The position numbers and the translations under genes are program-made. 64,000 nt of DNA. It comes from Microbacterium sp. Root553 (GTDB lineage Bacteria; Actinomycetota; Actinomycetes; Actinomycetales; Microbacteriaceae). Shown piece after piece: positions 36,527-45,788 of the stretch. Below the pieces are notes generated by a model. That model did no database searches and was not told where the DNA came from. It saw only the letters and a program-made list of their open reading frames with translations. The first letter of the stretch is position 1, and every line of letters begins with the position of its first letter. The stretch lies in the NCBI RefSeq assembly GCF_001426995.1, contig NZ_LMFY01000003.1, positions 62,001-126,000 of the forward strand, in the 5' to 3' direction.

Positions 36527-38326
36527 ATGGAAGGACTCGAGGTCACCGTCCTGATCGGACTCACGATCCTCGTGGGAACGCTGCTCGCGCCGCGTGTGCG
36601 GCTGGCGCTGCCGCTCGTGCTCGTCATCCTCGGCCTGGCGCTCGGCTTCGTGCCGCAGCTGCGTGAGATCCAGCTCCCGCCCGAGACCGTGCTGCTGCTG
36701 TTCCTGCCGGTGATGCTGTTCTGGGAGAGCCTGACGACGTCGCTGCGCTCCATCCGGCGCGACTTCCGCTACATCCTCCCCATGAGCACTCTGCTCGTCG
36801 TCGCATCCGCCTTCGCCGTCGCCGGGGTCGGGATCCTGTTCGGGATGCCGTGGGAGACCGCCCTGATCCTCGGCGCCGCCGTCGCGCCGCCGGATGCGAC
36901 GGCTGTGGCCGCCCTCGGAAGGCTGCTGCCGAAACGCCTGTTCATGAAGCTCAAGGCGGAGAGCCTCACCAACGACGGCACCGCACTGGTGCTCTACGCC
37001 ATCGCGATCTCGCTCGCACTCGGCGGCAACGTGACACCGCTGTCGGTGACGATGTCGGTGCTCACGTCGTACCTCGGAGGCATCGCGGCCGGTGTGGTGA
37101 TCGCCGCCCTCGGCTACCTGCTGCTCCGTCGCTCCTCCTCGACGACCGTCATCAACGTCACCCTGCTGCTGGTCCCGTTCTCGGCCTTCCTGCTGGCCGA
37201 GATCGTGCACGCGTCCGGCGTTCTCGCCGTGGTGGTGGCCGGACTCATCGTCGCCTACGTGTCGCCGAGGGTCACGACGGCCTCGTCGCGTCGTCAGGTC
37301 GCCGCGGCGTGGCCGTTCGGCGTCTTCCTGCTCAACGGCGCGCTCTTCGTGCTGATCGGACTCGAGGTGCAGTTCGTCGCGCATGAGATCTCGGCGGCCG
37401 CCATCGGACGGCTGGTGCTGATCACGCTCGCCGTATGGGTGTCGCTGCTGGTCGTGCGCTACCTCTTCCAGGTCATGAACGCACTGTTCCAACGCCGCAA
37501 CACGGTGCGCCCCTCCCGCGGCGCGAGGGCGCGTTCGATGGCGGTGTCGACCGTCGCCGGCATGAGGGGCGCCGTCTCGCTGGCGATCGCCCTGTCGGTT
37601 CCGGTCGCCAGTTCCACCGAGGGGGAGATCGCCGGGCGCGATGAGATCGTCTTCGTGACTGCCGGGGTCATCCTGCTGAGCCTGCTCGTTCAGGCACCCC
37701 TGCTGCCGGCGATCGTCCGCTGGGCGAGATTCCCGGTGGATCACGCGGAGGACGAGGAGTACGAGCTCGCGGAGCGGACCATCTCGGGAGCCGCCCTCGC
37801 GGCGCTGGACGATCTCGCGGTCGAGCACGGCATCGGGCAGGAGATCCGCGACAAGGTGCGCGCCGAGGGCTATCAGATGCTCGAGTTCTCGAACGCACGG
37901 GCTCTCGCGCGCGAGCAGGCCATCGTGGACGCCGAGGCGGAGGCCCTCGATGTGATGCTGGGGGAGCCGGACCCGCTGGGCGGTGACGAGCAGATCGACG
38001 GCGGGGCGGATGACGCGTCGCCGCGCCTCCGGCTGCCAGACCCCCGGCCCGGCGCCGACACGTCGGCCGATGGCACGTCGGGGGACGGCGAGGTCAGGAC
38101 TCTGCAGATGCTCGCGACCTCGGTCGACGTCGACGTGATGCAGCGCTCGCCGCTGCTGCGCCACGAGGAGCACACGAGGCTCAAGCTGGCGCTGCTCGAC
38201 CGCAAGCGGGAAGTGCTGCTCGGGCTGCGCAGAGACGGCACGGTCGACGACCTGGTGGTGCGCCGCATCTCCGCCCGGCTCGACCTGGAGCAGGTCCGTC
38301 TGCAGGGCATCGAGGAGTACGACTGA
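36527..38326 (+). CDS. Na+/H+ antiporter (CPA1 family)
   Basis: A 599-residue secondary transporter. Twelve or so hydrophobic segments fill residues 1-400, with PPDATAVAALGRLL and LTNDGTALVLYA, the ion-site region of NhaP-type antiporters (the ND pair is visible), and RGAVSLAIALSVP. The cytosolic C-terminus of about 190 residues is charged and may be regulatory. It exchanges protons for Na+ or K+ for pH and salt homeostasis. It starts with ATG after GGGAGG. Confidence 0.92.
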   Translation: MEGLEVTVLIGLTILVGTLLAPRVRLALPLVLVILGLALGFVPQLREIQLPPETVLLLFLPVMLFWESLTTSLRSIRRDFRYILPMSTLLVVASAFAVAGVGILFGMPWETALILGAAVAPPDATAVAALGRLLPKRLFMKLKAESLTNDGTALVLYAIAISLALGGNVTPLSVTMSVLTSYLGGIAAGVVIAALGYLLLRRSSSTTVINVTLLLVPFSAFLLAEIVHASGVLAVVVAGLIVAYVSPRVTTASSRRQVAAAWPFGVFLLNGALFVLIGLEVQFVAHEISAAAIGRLVLITLAVWVSLLVVRYLFQVMNALFQRRNTVRPSRGARARSMAVSTVAGMRGAVSLAIALSVPVASSTEGEIAGRDEIVFVTAGVILLSLLVQAPLLPAIVRWARFPVDHAEDEEYELAERTISGAALAALDDLAVEHGIGQEIRDKVRAEGYQMLEFSNARALAREQAIVDAEAEALDVMLGEPDPLGGDEQIDGGADDASPRLRLPDPRPGADTSADGTSGDGEVRTLQMLATSVDVDVMQRSPLLRHEEHTRLKLALLDRKREVLLGLRRDGTVDDLVVRRISARLDLEQVRLQGIEEYD

Positions 38327-38417
38327 GAGCTGTGACGCCGTGTGACACTCGATTGTCGCGCACGGCATCGCGCTGCCTAACGTATTCGAGTCCCCCAAGA
38401 GAGGAACCCGAACACTC

Positions 38418-39338
38418 ATGTCCATCAACGCATCCCGTCGGACCACATCCGTCATCGCCGCGCTCGCCGCGGTCCCGCTCTTCGTCGCGCTCGCAGGCTG
38501 CGCGACGCCATCCTCCGACGCCGGCTCCGGCGGGGGTGACTCCGCGGACGAGACCGTCAAGATCGGCATCGTCGGCAAGGGCGACCCGCAGTGGGCCCCT
38601 TTCGTCGAGGCGGCGGCCGAAGAAGGCATCACGGTCGAGCTCGTCGACTTCGGCTCGTACGAGCAGGTGAACCCCGCTCTGTCCGAGGGCGAGATCGACA
38701 TCAACCAGTTCCAGCACATCGTGTACCTCGCCGAGTACAACAGCGCCTCGGGATCCGACCTGACGCCGATCGGATCCACCGCGATCTACCCGTTGGGTCT
38801 GTACTCGAGCAAGTACGACGACGTCGACGACATCCCCAAGGGTGAGACCGTCGCCGTTCCGGACGACGCCTCGAACCAGGCGCGCGCTCTCCTGGTCCTG
38901 CAGTCGGCCGGTCTCATCGAGCTCAAGAGTGGCGGATCGATCGTCTCCGACCTCGCCGACGTCGACACCGACAAGTCCAAGGTCAAGGTCACCGCCCTCG
39001 AGGCGGCGCTGATCCCCACGTCGCTGCCCGATGTCGCCGCCGCGATCATCAACAATGACTTCGTCAAGGACGCGGGCCTCACCTTCGACGACGCGATCGC
39101 CCAGGACGACCCGGAGGACCCCAACGCGCTGCCCTACGTGAACATCTTCGCGACGCGTGCGGAGGATGCCGACAACGAGACGTACCTGAAGCTCGTCGAG
39201 ATCTTCCAGACGAACAAGGACGTGCAGGCCGGTCTGATCGAGTCGTCGGGTGACACCGCTGTGCCGGTGCAGACCCCGGCCGAAGACCTCGTCGCATCGC
39301 TGAAGAAGGTCCAGGAGGACACCGAGGCCACGAAGTAG
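38418..39338 (+). CDS. metQ: methionine ABC transporter binding lipoprotein
   Basis: A 306-residue NlpA/MetQ lipoprotein with lipobox LAGC near residue 29. Segments VELVDFGSYEQVNPALSEGEIDINQFQH and TAIYPLGLYSSKYDDVDDIPKGETVAVPDD are family hallmarks. It delivers methionine to the MetNI complex encoded next. A hairpin separates it from metN, which could give more binding protein than transporter subunits. I see no SAM riboswitch in the 90 bases upstream. Confidence 0.93.
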   Translation: MSINASRRTTSVIAALAAVPLFVALAGCATPSSDAGSGGGDSADETVKIGIVGKGDPQWAPFVEAAAEEGITVELVDFGSYEQVNPALSEGEIDINQFQHIVYLAEYNSASGSDLTPIGSTAIYPLGLYSSKYDDVDDIPKGETVAVPDDASNQARALLVLQSAGLIELKSGGSIVSDLADVDTDKSKVKVTALEAALIPTSLPDVAAAIINNDFVKDAGLTFDDAIAQDDPEDPNALPYVNIFATRAEDADNETYLKLVEIFQTNKDVQAGLIESSGDTAVPVQTPAEDLVASLKKVQEDTEATK

Positions 39339-39373
39339 GACGATCGGGTGCCAGGCACCCCGTCCGATGAGGC

Positions 39374-39408
39374 AGAATCGGGTGGCGCTTCGTGCGTCAC
39401 CCGATTCT
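39374..39408 (+). terminator. hairpin between metQ and metN
   Basis: Arms AGAATCGGGTG (39374-39384) and CACCCGATTCT (39398-39408) are perfectly complementary, and TCGTTCCC follows. It lies inside an apparent operon, so it may be a partial terminator limiting metNI transcription. Confidence 0.75.
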
Positions 39409-39436
39409 TCGTTCCCGAAGCAGACCGGAGCACCAC

Positions 39437-40480
39437 ATGCCGATCGTCACTCTGACGAACGTCTCCAAGACCTACCCCTCCCGCACCCGAGACGATGATG
39501 AGGTCGTGGCTGTCGACGACGTCACCCTCTCGATCGAGAAGGGAGATGTCTTCGGCATCATCGGCTACTCCGGTGCCGGCAAGTCGACCCTCGTCCGGCT
39601 GATCAACGCGCTCGAACCCGCGACGAGCGGGACCATCACGGTCGATGACGTGGACATCACCTCCCTCCGTGAGAGCGAGCTGCGCAAGGTCCGCGGCGGG
39701 ATCGGCATGATCTTCCAGCAGTTCAACCTGTTCGCCTCACGCAGTGTCAAGGCGAACATCGCGTACCCGCTCAAGCTCGCCGGCTGGTCCAAGGCCGACA
39801 TCGAGACCAGAGTCACCGAATTGCTCAGCTTCGTCGGCCTCGCCGACAAGGCCAAGGCCTACCCTGAGCAGCTCTCCGGCGGTCAGAAGCAGCGCGTCGG
39901 CATCGCCCGCGCACTCGCCACCGGCCCCGCGATCCTCCTCGCCGATGAGGCCACCAGTGCCCTCGACCCGCAGACCACGCACGAGGTGCTGGATCTGCTG
40001 AAGCGGGTGAACAAGGAGCAGGGCGTCACGATCGTCGTCATCACGCACGAGATGGACGTCATCCAGACCATCGCGACCAAGGTCGCTGTCATGGAGAACG
40101 GGCGGGTGATCGAGCAGGGCGACGTCTTCGACGTCTTCTCCGCCCCGCAGAACCCCGCCTCGCAGCGGTTCGTCGGCACGGTCGTCAAGGGCATCCCGTC
40201 GCCGTCCGAGCTCGGCGTGCTGCGCGACCGCCACCGTGGCCGCCTCGTCACGTTCTCGTTCCGCGACGGCGATTCCTCTCAGGCGCAGGTCTTCCTCGAC
40301 CTCGCCGGCGCGGGACTCGACTTCGAACTCGTCTACGGCGGTATCAACGACATCCGAGGTCGAGCCTTCGGGCACCTCACGCTCGCGATCCGGGGTGACG
40401 ACGCCATGATCGACCGCACACTCGCCGACATCGCCCAGCGCGTCGAAGTCACCGAGATCGCCGGAGAGGAGGCACGCTGA
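39437..40480 (+). CDS. metN: methionine ABC transporter ATP-binding protein
   Basis: A 347-residue ATPase: Walker A GYSGAGKST, signature LSGGQKQRVGIARAL, Walker B LLADEATSALD. The last ~100 residues form the C-terminal NIL/ACT-like regulatory domain, which in MetN binds methionine and inhibits transport. ATG 39437 gives IVTLTNVSKTY, the normal N-terminus. Its stop overlaps the metI start by one base. Confidence 0.95.
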   Translation: MPIVTLTNVSKTYPSRTRDDDEVVAVDDVTLSIEKGDVFGIIGYSGAGKSTLVRLINALEPATSGTITVDDVDITSLRESELRKVRGGIGMIFQQFNLFASRSVKANIAYPLKLAGWSKADIETRVTELLSFVGLADKAKAYPEQLSGGQKQRVGIARALATGPAILLADEATSALDPQTTHEVLDLLKRVNKEQGVTIVVITHEMDVIQTIATKVAVMENGRVIEQGDVFDVFSAPQNPASQRFVGTVVKGIPSPSELGVLRDRHRGRLVTFSFRDGDSSQAQVFLDLAGAGLDFELVYGGINDIRGRAFGHLTLAIRGDDAMIDRTLADIAQRVEVTEIAGEEAR

Positions 40481-41139
40481 TGGATCGTCTGAACGAATTG
40501 TGGCCCGAGCTGTGGAAGTCCGCGCTCGAGACCCTCTACATGACGACGTTCGCGCTCGTCCTCGGTGGCATACTCGGCCTCGCGATCGGGGTCGTCCTCT
40601 ACGTCTCCCGACCAGGCGGTCTCGCGCAGAACCGCGCCGTCGCGATCATCGCGAACCTCGGAGTCAACTTCTTCCGGCCGATCCCGTTCGTGCTCTTCGT
40701 GGCGGTCTCCCAGCCGCTGGCTCGTGTCGTGGTCGGAACGGGCATCGGCACGACCGCCGGGGCCTTCATGATCGCCCTCGCCGCGGCTTTCGCGATCGGA
40801 CGCATCGTCGAGCAGCATCTCGTCTCGGTCTCGCCCGGCGTCATCGAGGCGGCTCGGGCGATGGGCGCGGGTCCCTGGCGCATCCTCTTCACCGTCGCCA
40901 TCCCCGAGTCGCTGGGGCCGCTCATCCTCGGCTACACGTTCATCGTCGTCGCACTCATCGACATGACAGCCATGGCGGGGCTGATCGGCGGCGGCGGACT
41001 CGGAGCGTTCGCCCAGATCTACGGGTTCCGGCAGTTCGAGCCGGTCGTGATGTGGACCGCGATCGTGCTGATCGTCGTGTTCGTGCACCTCGTGCAGATG
41101 CTCGGCACGCGCCTGGCGCGCAAGATCATGCGCCGCTGA
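40480..41139 (+). CDS. metI: methionine ABC transporter permease
   Basis: A 219-residue permease with five hydrophobic helices. Segments FRPIPFVLFVAVSQPL and the coupling loop EAARAMGAGPWRILFTVAIPESLGPLI are typical of MetI. It forms the channel with MetN and completes metQNI. The last 14 bases overlap the convergent pseudouridine synthase gene. Confidence 0.95.
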   Translation: MDRLNELWPELWKSALETLYMTTFALVLGGILGLAIGVVLYVSRPGGLAQNRAVAIIANLGVNFFRPIPFVLFVAVSQPLARVVVGTGIGTTAGAFMIALAAAFAIGRIVEQHLVSVSPGVIEAARAMGAGPWRILFTVAIPESLGPLILGYTFIVVALIDMTAMAGLIGGGGLGAFAQIYGFRQFEPVVMWTAIVLIVVFVHLVQMLGTRLARKIMRR

Positions 41140-42055
41140 CGGGCGCTTCCTGCAGCGTGCGCGTCGTGGAGAACATCCGCGGCGCGCCGCTCAGTGGATC
41201 GACGAAGTGCAGTTCGCGCGCGAGCAGCTGCATGGGGTGGTCGAAGTCGTCGGGGCGCTCGCCCCGCAGCTCCGGATAGAACGGATCGTTCAGGATGCCG
41301 AGGCGGAGAGCCGCGAGGTGCACCCGCAGCTGATGCATCTTGCCGCTGTGCGGACGCAGCAGCGTGTGCACGACGCGCTCGTCGGCGTCGATGACCTCGA
41401 TCGCGGTCTCGGCGTTGGGTTCGCGCTCGTCGTCGACCTGCACCTTCAGTTCGTTGCGGAGCTTCACGATGTGGTTGCGGTAGACCAGGGGGAACCGAGA
41501 CGCGTCCCAGTCCGCCGGGCGCGCGGAGACCGCCTCGTACACCTTCTGCACCTGTCTGGTCTCGAACAGCAGCTGATACGGGCCCCTCGTGGCCGGACGC
41601 GCCGAGAACATGAGCACTCCGGCGGTCGCGCGGTCCAGACGGTGGATGGGGGCGAGCTCGTCGTTGCCGAGCAGATTGCGCAGGCGGATGAGAGCGGAGT
41701 TCTGCAGGAACTTGCCACCGGGGATGGTCGGCAGGAAGTGCGGCTTGTCGACGACCACCAGGTCGTCGTCCTGATGCAGGACCTCGATCTCCGCCGGGAG
41801 CCGGGTCTCCACAGGAGGATCGCGGTAGTACCAGATGAACTCCTCCACGCCCAGGGGAGTGTCCCTGGCGAGGGGTGTGCCGTCGCGGGCCACGATCTCG
41901 CCGCGGTCGAAGCGGCTCAGCAGGCCTTCGGGATCGAGGTGGAAGAAGCGGTCGATCATGTACGCGCCCACCGTCGGCCATTCGCCGGTCATCGGCACGT
42001 GCAGACGCGTGGCGCCGACGCCGTCGCGCACCGGAAGAGGGGAGAGCATGGCCAT
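41126..42055 (-). CDS. RluA-family pseudouridine synthase
   Basis: A 309-residue RNA pseudouridine synthase. The catalytic Asp lies in IHRLDRATAGVLMFS, preceded by VVDKPHFLPTIPGG and followed by HSGKMHQLRVHLA. There is no clear S4 domain at the N-terminus. The RNA target (23S rRNA or tRNA) cannot be told from sequence. It is in one direction with the MarR and GNAT genes. Confidence 0.9.
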   Translation of the reverse strand: MAMLSPLPVRDGVGATRLHVPMTGEWPTVGAYMIDRFFHLDPEGLLSRFDRGEIVARDGTPLARDTPLGVEEFIWYYRDPPVETRLPAEIEVLHQDDDLVVVDKPHFLPTIPGGKFLQNSALIRLRNLLGNDELAPIHRLDRATAGVLMFSARPATRGPYQLLFETRQVQKVYEAVSARPADWDASRFPLVYRNHIVKLRNELKVQVDDEREPNAETAIEVIDADERVVHTLLRPHSGKMHQLRVHLAALRLGILNDPFYPELRGERPDDFDHPMQLLARELHFVDPLSGAPRMFSTTRTLQEAPVSGA

Positions 42056-42067
42056 GTCGTCAGCGCC

Positions 42068-42562
42068 TCACGCGTCGACGCTGAGACTGAGCTTGCGCAG
42101 CAGACCGGCCAGTCGGTCGCGATCCGCGCGCGACAGCGCCTGCAGCAGGTCGTCCTCGACGTCGACGAGGCGCGTGATCGCGGCATCCACCCGGATCCGT
42201 CCGTCATCCGTGAGCGTGACCAGCACGCTGCGGCCGTCGGCGGGATCCGCTTCGCGGCGCACGAACCGGCGCCCGACCAGACGATCGATGCGGTTGGTCA
42301 TGGTGCCGCTCGACACCAAGGTCTGCTGGAGAAGCTGCTTCGGAGAGAGCTGGAACGGCGCGCCCGCCCGCCGCAGTGCGGAGAGCACGTCCCACTCCCA
42401 GGATTCGAGATCGCTGCGGCGGAACACGTCACGACGCGCCCTGTCGAGAAGGCGCGTCAGCCTGTCCATCCGCGAGAGGACCTCGAGGGGCGAGAAATCG
42501 AGGTCGGGGCGCTGGGTGTTCCAGGCGCCCACGATCCGGTCAACCTCATCCGCCTCAGTCAT
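42068..42562 (-). CDS. MarR-family transcriptional regulator
   Basis: A 164-residue winged-helix protein. SPKQLLQQTLVSSGTMTNRIDRLVGRRFV is the DNA-binding helix pair and PADGRSVLVTLTDDGR is the wing, matching MarR regulators of the PecS/HucR kind. It precedes the pseudouridine synthase gene by 12 bases on the same strand. No palindrome is obvious in the 43-base gap to the GNAT gene, so the target is unknown. Confidence 0.9.
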   Translation of the reverse strand: MTEADEVDRIVGAWNTQRPDLDFSPLEVLSRMDRLTRLLDRARRDVFRRSDLESWEWDVLSALRRAGAPFQLSPKQLLQQTLVSSGTMTNRIDRLVGRRFVRREADPADGRSVLVTLTDDGRIRVDAAITRLVDVEDDLLQALSRADRDRLAGLLRKLSLSVDA

Positions 42563-42605
42563 CCGTCCATTATCGCGGGTGCGGTCGGGCCTGCGGGTGC
42601 GCCGG

Positions 42606-43076
42606 TCAGTCCGCGTCGAGCCGGATCGTCATGAACGTGCTGTGCGGATCTTCCACGTAGTCGGCGAACGGACCGCACTCCTCGAACCCCGCGCGGGCGT
42701 AGAGCGCGTGCGCGGCTCGGAAGAAGTCCGCACTGCCGGTCTCCAGCGAGACGCGCCGCACGCCACGGCGTCGCGCATCGTCGAGCAGCGCATCGAGCAC
42801 CGCCTGTCCGAGTCCTTCGCCGCGCCGACCGGGATCCGTGCGCATCGACTTGAGCTCCTCGTGCCCCTCCGAGATCGGGGCGAGTGCGCCGGTCGCCACC
42901 AGCAGGTCGCCGTCGCGAAGCGCGAACAGGCGGACGCCCGGCGTCAGGAGACGGTCGAGGGTGAGCGCGTGCTGACTCTCCGGCGGAGCCGTCCCGGCCA
43001 TATCGGCGTGATGGTCGAGAAGGAATGCGGCGAGGCCGGGCACGGGGCCCTCGACGCGGTCGATCGTGATGCTCAT
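42606..43076 (-). CDS. GNAT-family N-acetyltransferase
   Basis: A 156-residue acetyltransferase with the acetyl-CoA pyrophosphate loop RRGEGLGQAVLDALLDDAR and the later RVSLETGSADFFRAAHALYARAGFEECG typical of GNAT proteins similar to those acting on amino acids or small amines. The substrate is not predictable. It is transcribed away from the tRNA-Gln gene. Confidence 0.9.
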   Translation of the reverse strand: MSITIDRVEGPVPGLAAFLLDHHADMAGTAPPESQHALTLDRLLTPGVRLFALRDGDLLVATGALAPISEGHEELKSMRTDPGRRGEGLGQAVLDALLDDARRRGVRRVSLETGSADFFRAAHALYARAGFEECGPFADYVEDPHSTFMTIRLDAD

Positions 43077-43155
43077 GCCGGAAGCATCTCAGACCCGTGT
43101 TTCGCAGGGATGACGGCGTGGCAGAATTGACGGGCGGTGCCCTCGGGTGCCGCGG

Positions 43156-43227
43156 TCCGCCGTGGTGTAATGGCAGCACGACAGCCTTTGGAGCTGTGAG
43201 GTCTAGGTTCGAGTCCTGGCGGCGGAG
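43156..43227 (+). tRNA. tRNA-Gln (anticodon TTG)
   Basis: A 72-base cloverleaf: acceptor arms TCCGCCG (43156-43162) and CGGCGGA (43220-43226), discriminator G, D-loop GGTGTAATGGCA, anticodon stem ACAGC/GCTGT around loop CTTTGGA giving anticodon TTG, and T-arm with GGTTCGAGTCC. CCA is not encoded. The glmU ATG begins after a single intervening base. A weak promoter (TTTCGC at 43100, CAGAAT at 43122) may lie upstream. Confidence 0.95.
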
Positions 43228-43228
43228 C

Positions 43229-44659
43229 ATGACTGGGAACACGCTCGCCATCATCATCCTCGCCGCAGGCCAGGGAACGCGCATGCGCTCCCGGCTGCCC
43301 AAGGTGCTGCACGAGATCGGCGGGCGCCCGCTCGTCGGCCATGTGCTCACCACGGCGCAGCGGCTCGGGGCCGACCACGTCGAGGTGGTCGTGCGGCACG
43401 AGCGCGATCAGGTGGTGGCGGCGCTCGCTCACGACTATCCGGATGCGATCTTCGTCGATCAGGACGAGATCCCCGGCACGGGACGTGCCGTCCAGGTGGC
43501 CGTCGACGCGCTCCCGGACGAGTTCGACGGTGACGTCCTCGTGCTCTCCGGGGACTGCCCTCTCGCCGATGCCGACACCCTGCGTGCGTTCCTCGAGGCC
43601 CACCGTGCAGGGCAGGCCGGGGCGACGCTGATGACGGCCGTCGTCGACGATCCCACCGGGTACGGTCGCGTGATCCGCGACGAATCCGGCGGTGTCGACC
43701 GCATCGTGGAGCAGAAGGATGCGAGCGCCGACGAGGCGGCCGTGCGCGAGATCAACGCGGGCATGTACGTCTTCCGGGTCGGCGTGCTGCGCGAGTATCT
43801 CCCGACGGTGGGAGTCGACAACGCGCAGAGCGAGATGTACCTCACCGACGTCCCCGGGATGCTCCGGCGCGACGGCAGCCCGGTCGCCGCCTCCGTGGTG
43901 ACGGACGTCACCGTGACGTACGGCGTGAACGACCGCGCACAGCTTGCCGAGGTCGGGCGGCTGCTCAACCAGCGCATCGTCCGGCGCTGGCAGCTCGAGG
44001 GCGTCACTGTGATCGATCCCGCGACCACGTGGATCGATGACGATGCGACGCTGGCTCCCGACGTCACGATCCTGCCGAACACCCACATCCTGCGGGCCAC
44101 GAAGATCGCGGAGGGCGCCATCATCGGCCCGGACACGACCCTCGTCGACTGCGAGGTGGGGGAGGATGCGATCGTCCGTCGCAGCGACGCCACGCTCGCC
44201 GTGATCGGCGCGGAGGCGACGGTGGGGCCGTTCTCGTTCCTCCGCCCCAACACCGTGCTCGGGGCCAGAGGCAAGATCGGCGCGTACGTCGAGACGAAGA
44301 ACGCCGAGATCGGCGAGGGCAGCAAGGTGCCGCACCTGTCGTACGTCGGCGACGCCACCATCGGGCGCGGGGTCAACCTGGGAGCCAGCACGATCACCGC
44401 GAACTACGACGATGTGCACAAGCACCGCACCGTCGTGGAGGACGAGGTGCACACGGGCTCGCACACGACCCTCGTCGCGCCCGTTAGGCTGGGAGCCGGT
44501 GCCAAGACGGGCGCCGGCGCCGTCGTCCGCAAGGACGTCCCCGCCGGATCGCTGTCGATGAGCATCGCCCCTCAGCGCAACATCGAGGGGTGGGTCGAGA
44601 AGAACAGGGCAGGCACGGGTGCGGCAGACGCCGCCGCCCGATCCCGAGTGGCGGAGTAG
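43229..44659 (+). CDS. glmU: bifunctional UDP-GlcNAc pyrophosphorylase/GlcN-1-P acetyltransferase
   Basis: GlmU acetylates glucosamine-1-phosphate and then makes UDP-GlcNAc for peptidoglycan. The 476-residue protein has the uridylyltransferase motif LAAGQGTRMRSRLPKVLHEIGG and a left-handed beta-helix acetyltransferase C-terminus (GPFSFLRPNTVLGARGKIGAYVETKNAE). The only suitable start is ATG 43229, since the next Met is inside the nucleotide-binding loop; it lies one base after tRNA-Gln. There is thus no room for a Shine-Dalgarno outside the tRNA, and translation may be leaderless after tRNA processing. Confidence 0.95.
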   Translation: MTGNTLAIIILAAGQGTRMRSRLPKVLHEIGGRPLVGHVLTTAQRLGADHVEVVVRHERDQVVAALAHDYPDAIFVDQDEIPGTGRAVQVAVDALPDEFDGDVLVLSGDCPLADADTLRAFLEAHRAGQAGATLMTAVVDDPTGYGRVIRDESGGVDRIVEQKDASADEAAVREINAGMYVFRVGVLREYLPTVGVDNAQSEMYLTDVPGMLRRDGSPVAASVVTDVTVTYGVNDRAQLAEVGRLLNQRIVRRWQLEGVTVIDPATTWIDDDATLAPDVTILPNTHILRATKIAEGAIIGPDTTLVDCEVGEDAIVRRSDATLAVIGAEATVGPFSFLRPNTVLGARGKIGAYVETKNAEIGEGSKVPHLSYVGDATIGRGVNLGASTITANYDDVHKHRTVVEDEVHTGSHTTLVAPVRLGAGAKTGAGAVVRKDVPAGSLSMSIAPQRNIEGWVEKNRAGTGAADAAARSRVAE

Positions 44660-44668
44660 GCGAACACG

Positions 44669-45703
44669 ATGGCGCGCAAGAAGAAGACGGTCGATCTGGA
44701 CCGTGACAACGGCATCGCTCCCGGCCTTGTCGCCAAGACCAAGAAGCGTCTCGTCGTCGCGGGCGGGCGCTCGCACCCGCAGCTGGTCGCCGACGTCGCG
44801 GCCTCGCTCGGCACCGAGGTCGTGCCGACCGAGCACCGCACCTTCGCGTCCGGCGAGATCTACGCCCGATTCGACGTCTCGATCCGCGGCTGTGATCTCT
44901 TCCTCATCCAGACCTTCGGCGAGCCGGTCAACGAGTGGCTCATGGAAGCGCTCATCATGATCGACGCGGCCAAGCGGGCATCCGCCAAGCGCATCACCGT
45001 CGTCGCCCCGTACTATCCGTACTCCCGCCAGGACAAGAAGGGACGCGGCCGCGAGCCGATCAGCGCCCGCCTCGTCGCTGACCTGCTGAAGACCGCCGGC
45101 GCCGACCGCGTGATGAGCGTCGATCTGCACGCCGCCCAGATCCAGGGCTTCTTCGACGGACCCGTCGACCACCTGTTCGCCAAGCCCGTGCTGCTGGACT
45201 ATTTCCAGCGCACACTGACCGCGGCGGATCGCGAGATCCTCACGGTCGTCTCGCCCGATATGGGCCGCGTGCGCGTCGCCGACACCTGGTCGGACAGCCT
45301 CGGCGCACCGCTCGCCATCATCCACAAGCGTCGCGACCCCAAGGTCGCCAACCAGGTCTCCGTGCACGAGATCGTCGGAACCGTCGAGGGACGCACCTGC
45401 CTCCTCGTCGACGACATGATCGACACCGGTGGCACGATCGTGAAGGCGGCGCAGGCGCTCAAAGCCGCGGGCGCGCACCGGGTGATCGTCGCGGCGACGC
45501 ACGCGATCTTCAGCGATCCCGCCTCCGAGCGACTTCAGGATGCGTCGATCGATGAGGTCGTCATCACCGACACCATCCCGCTCACCGAGTCGCGGCGCTG
45601 GGACAAGCTCACCGTCCTGCCGATCGCCCCGCTCCTGGCCCGTGCGATCCACGAGGTCTTCGAAGACGGTTCCGTGACGAGCATGTTCGGCGGCGACGCT
45701 TAG
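44669..45703 (+). CDS. prs: ribose-phosphate diphosphokinase
   Basis: Makes PRPP from ribose-5-phosphate and ATP for nucleotides, His and Trp. The 344-residue protein shows DLHAAQIQGFFDGPVDHL, the KRRDPK segment and the PRPP loop LLVDDMIDTGGTIVKAA. A Lys-rich N-terminal extension (MARKKKTVDLDRDNG) of about 25 residues precedes the conserved domain, so a later start is possible, but no better start codon is obvious. It follows glmU by 9 bases, a standard actinobacterial pair. Confidence 0.95.
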   Translation: MARKKKTVDLDRDNGIAPGLVAKTKKRLVVAGGRSHPQLVADVAASLGTEVVPTEHRTFASGEIYARFDVSIRGCDLFLIQTFGEPVNEWLMEALIMIDAAKRASAKRITVVAPYYPYSRQDKKGRGREPISARLVADLLKTAGADRVMSVDLHAAQIQGFFDGPVDHLFAKPVLLDYFQRTLTAADREILTVVSPDMGRVRVADTWSDSLGAPLAIIHKRRDPKVANQVSVHEIVGTVEGRTCLLVDDMIDTGGTIVKAAQALKAAGAHRVIVAATHAIFSDPASERLQDASIDEVVITDTIPLTESRRWDKLTVLPIAPLLARAIHEVFEDGSVTSMFGGDA

Positions 45704-45788
45704 GATCCCCATACCCGGGGCACAGCCCGTGCATAGACGCGATCCCTACGGTCGAGACAACACATCGATCAAGGCCGGAAGGACCATC

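Noticed and set aside
38327-38417. SAM riboswitch or S-box upstream of metQ
   Set aside because: The gap is only about 90 bases and shows no multi-helix junction or conserved riboswitch core; only ordinary promoter-like sequence could be suggested.
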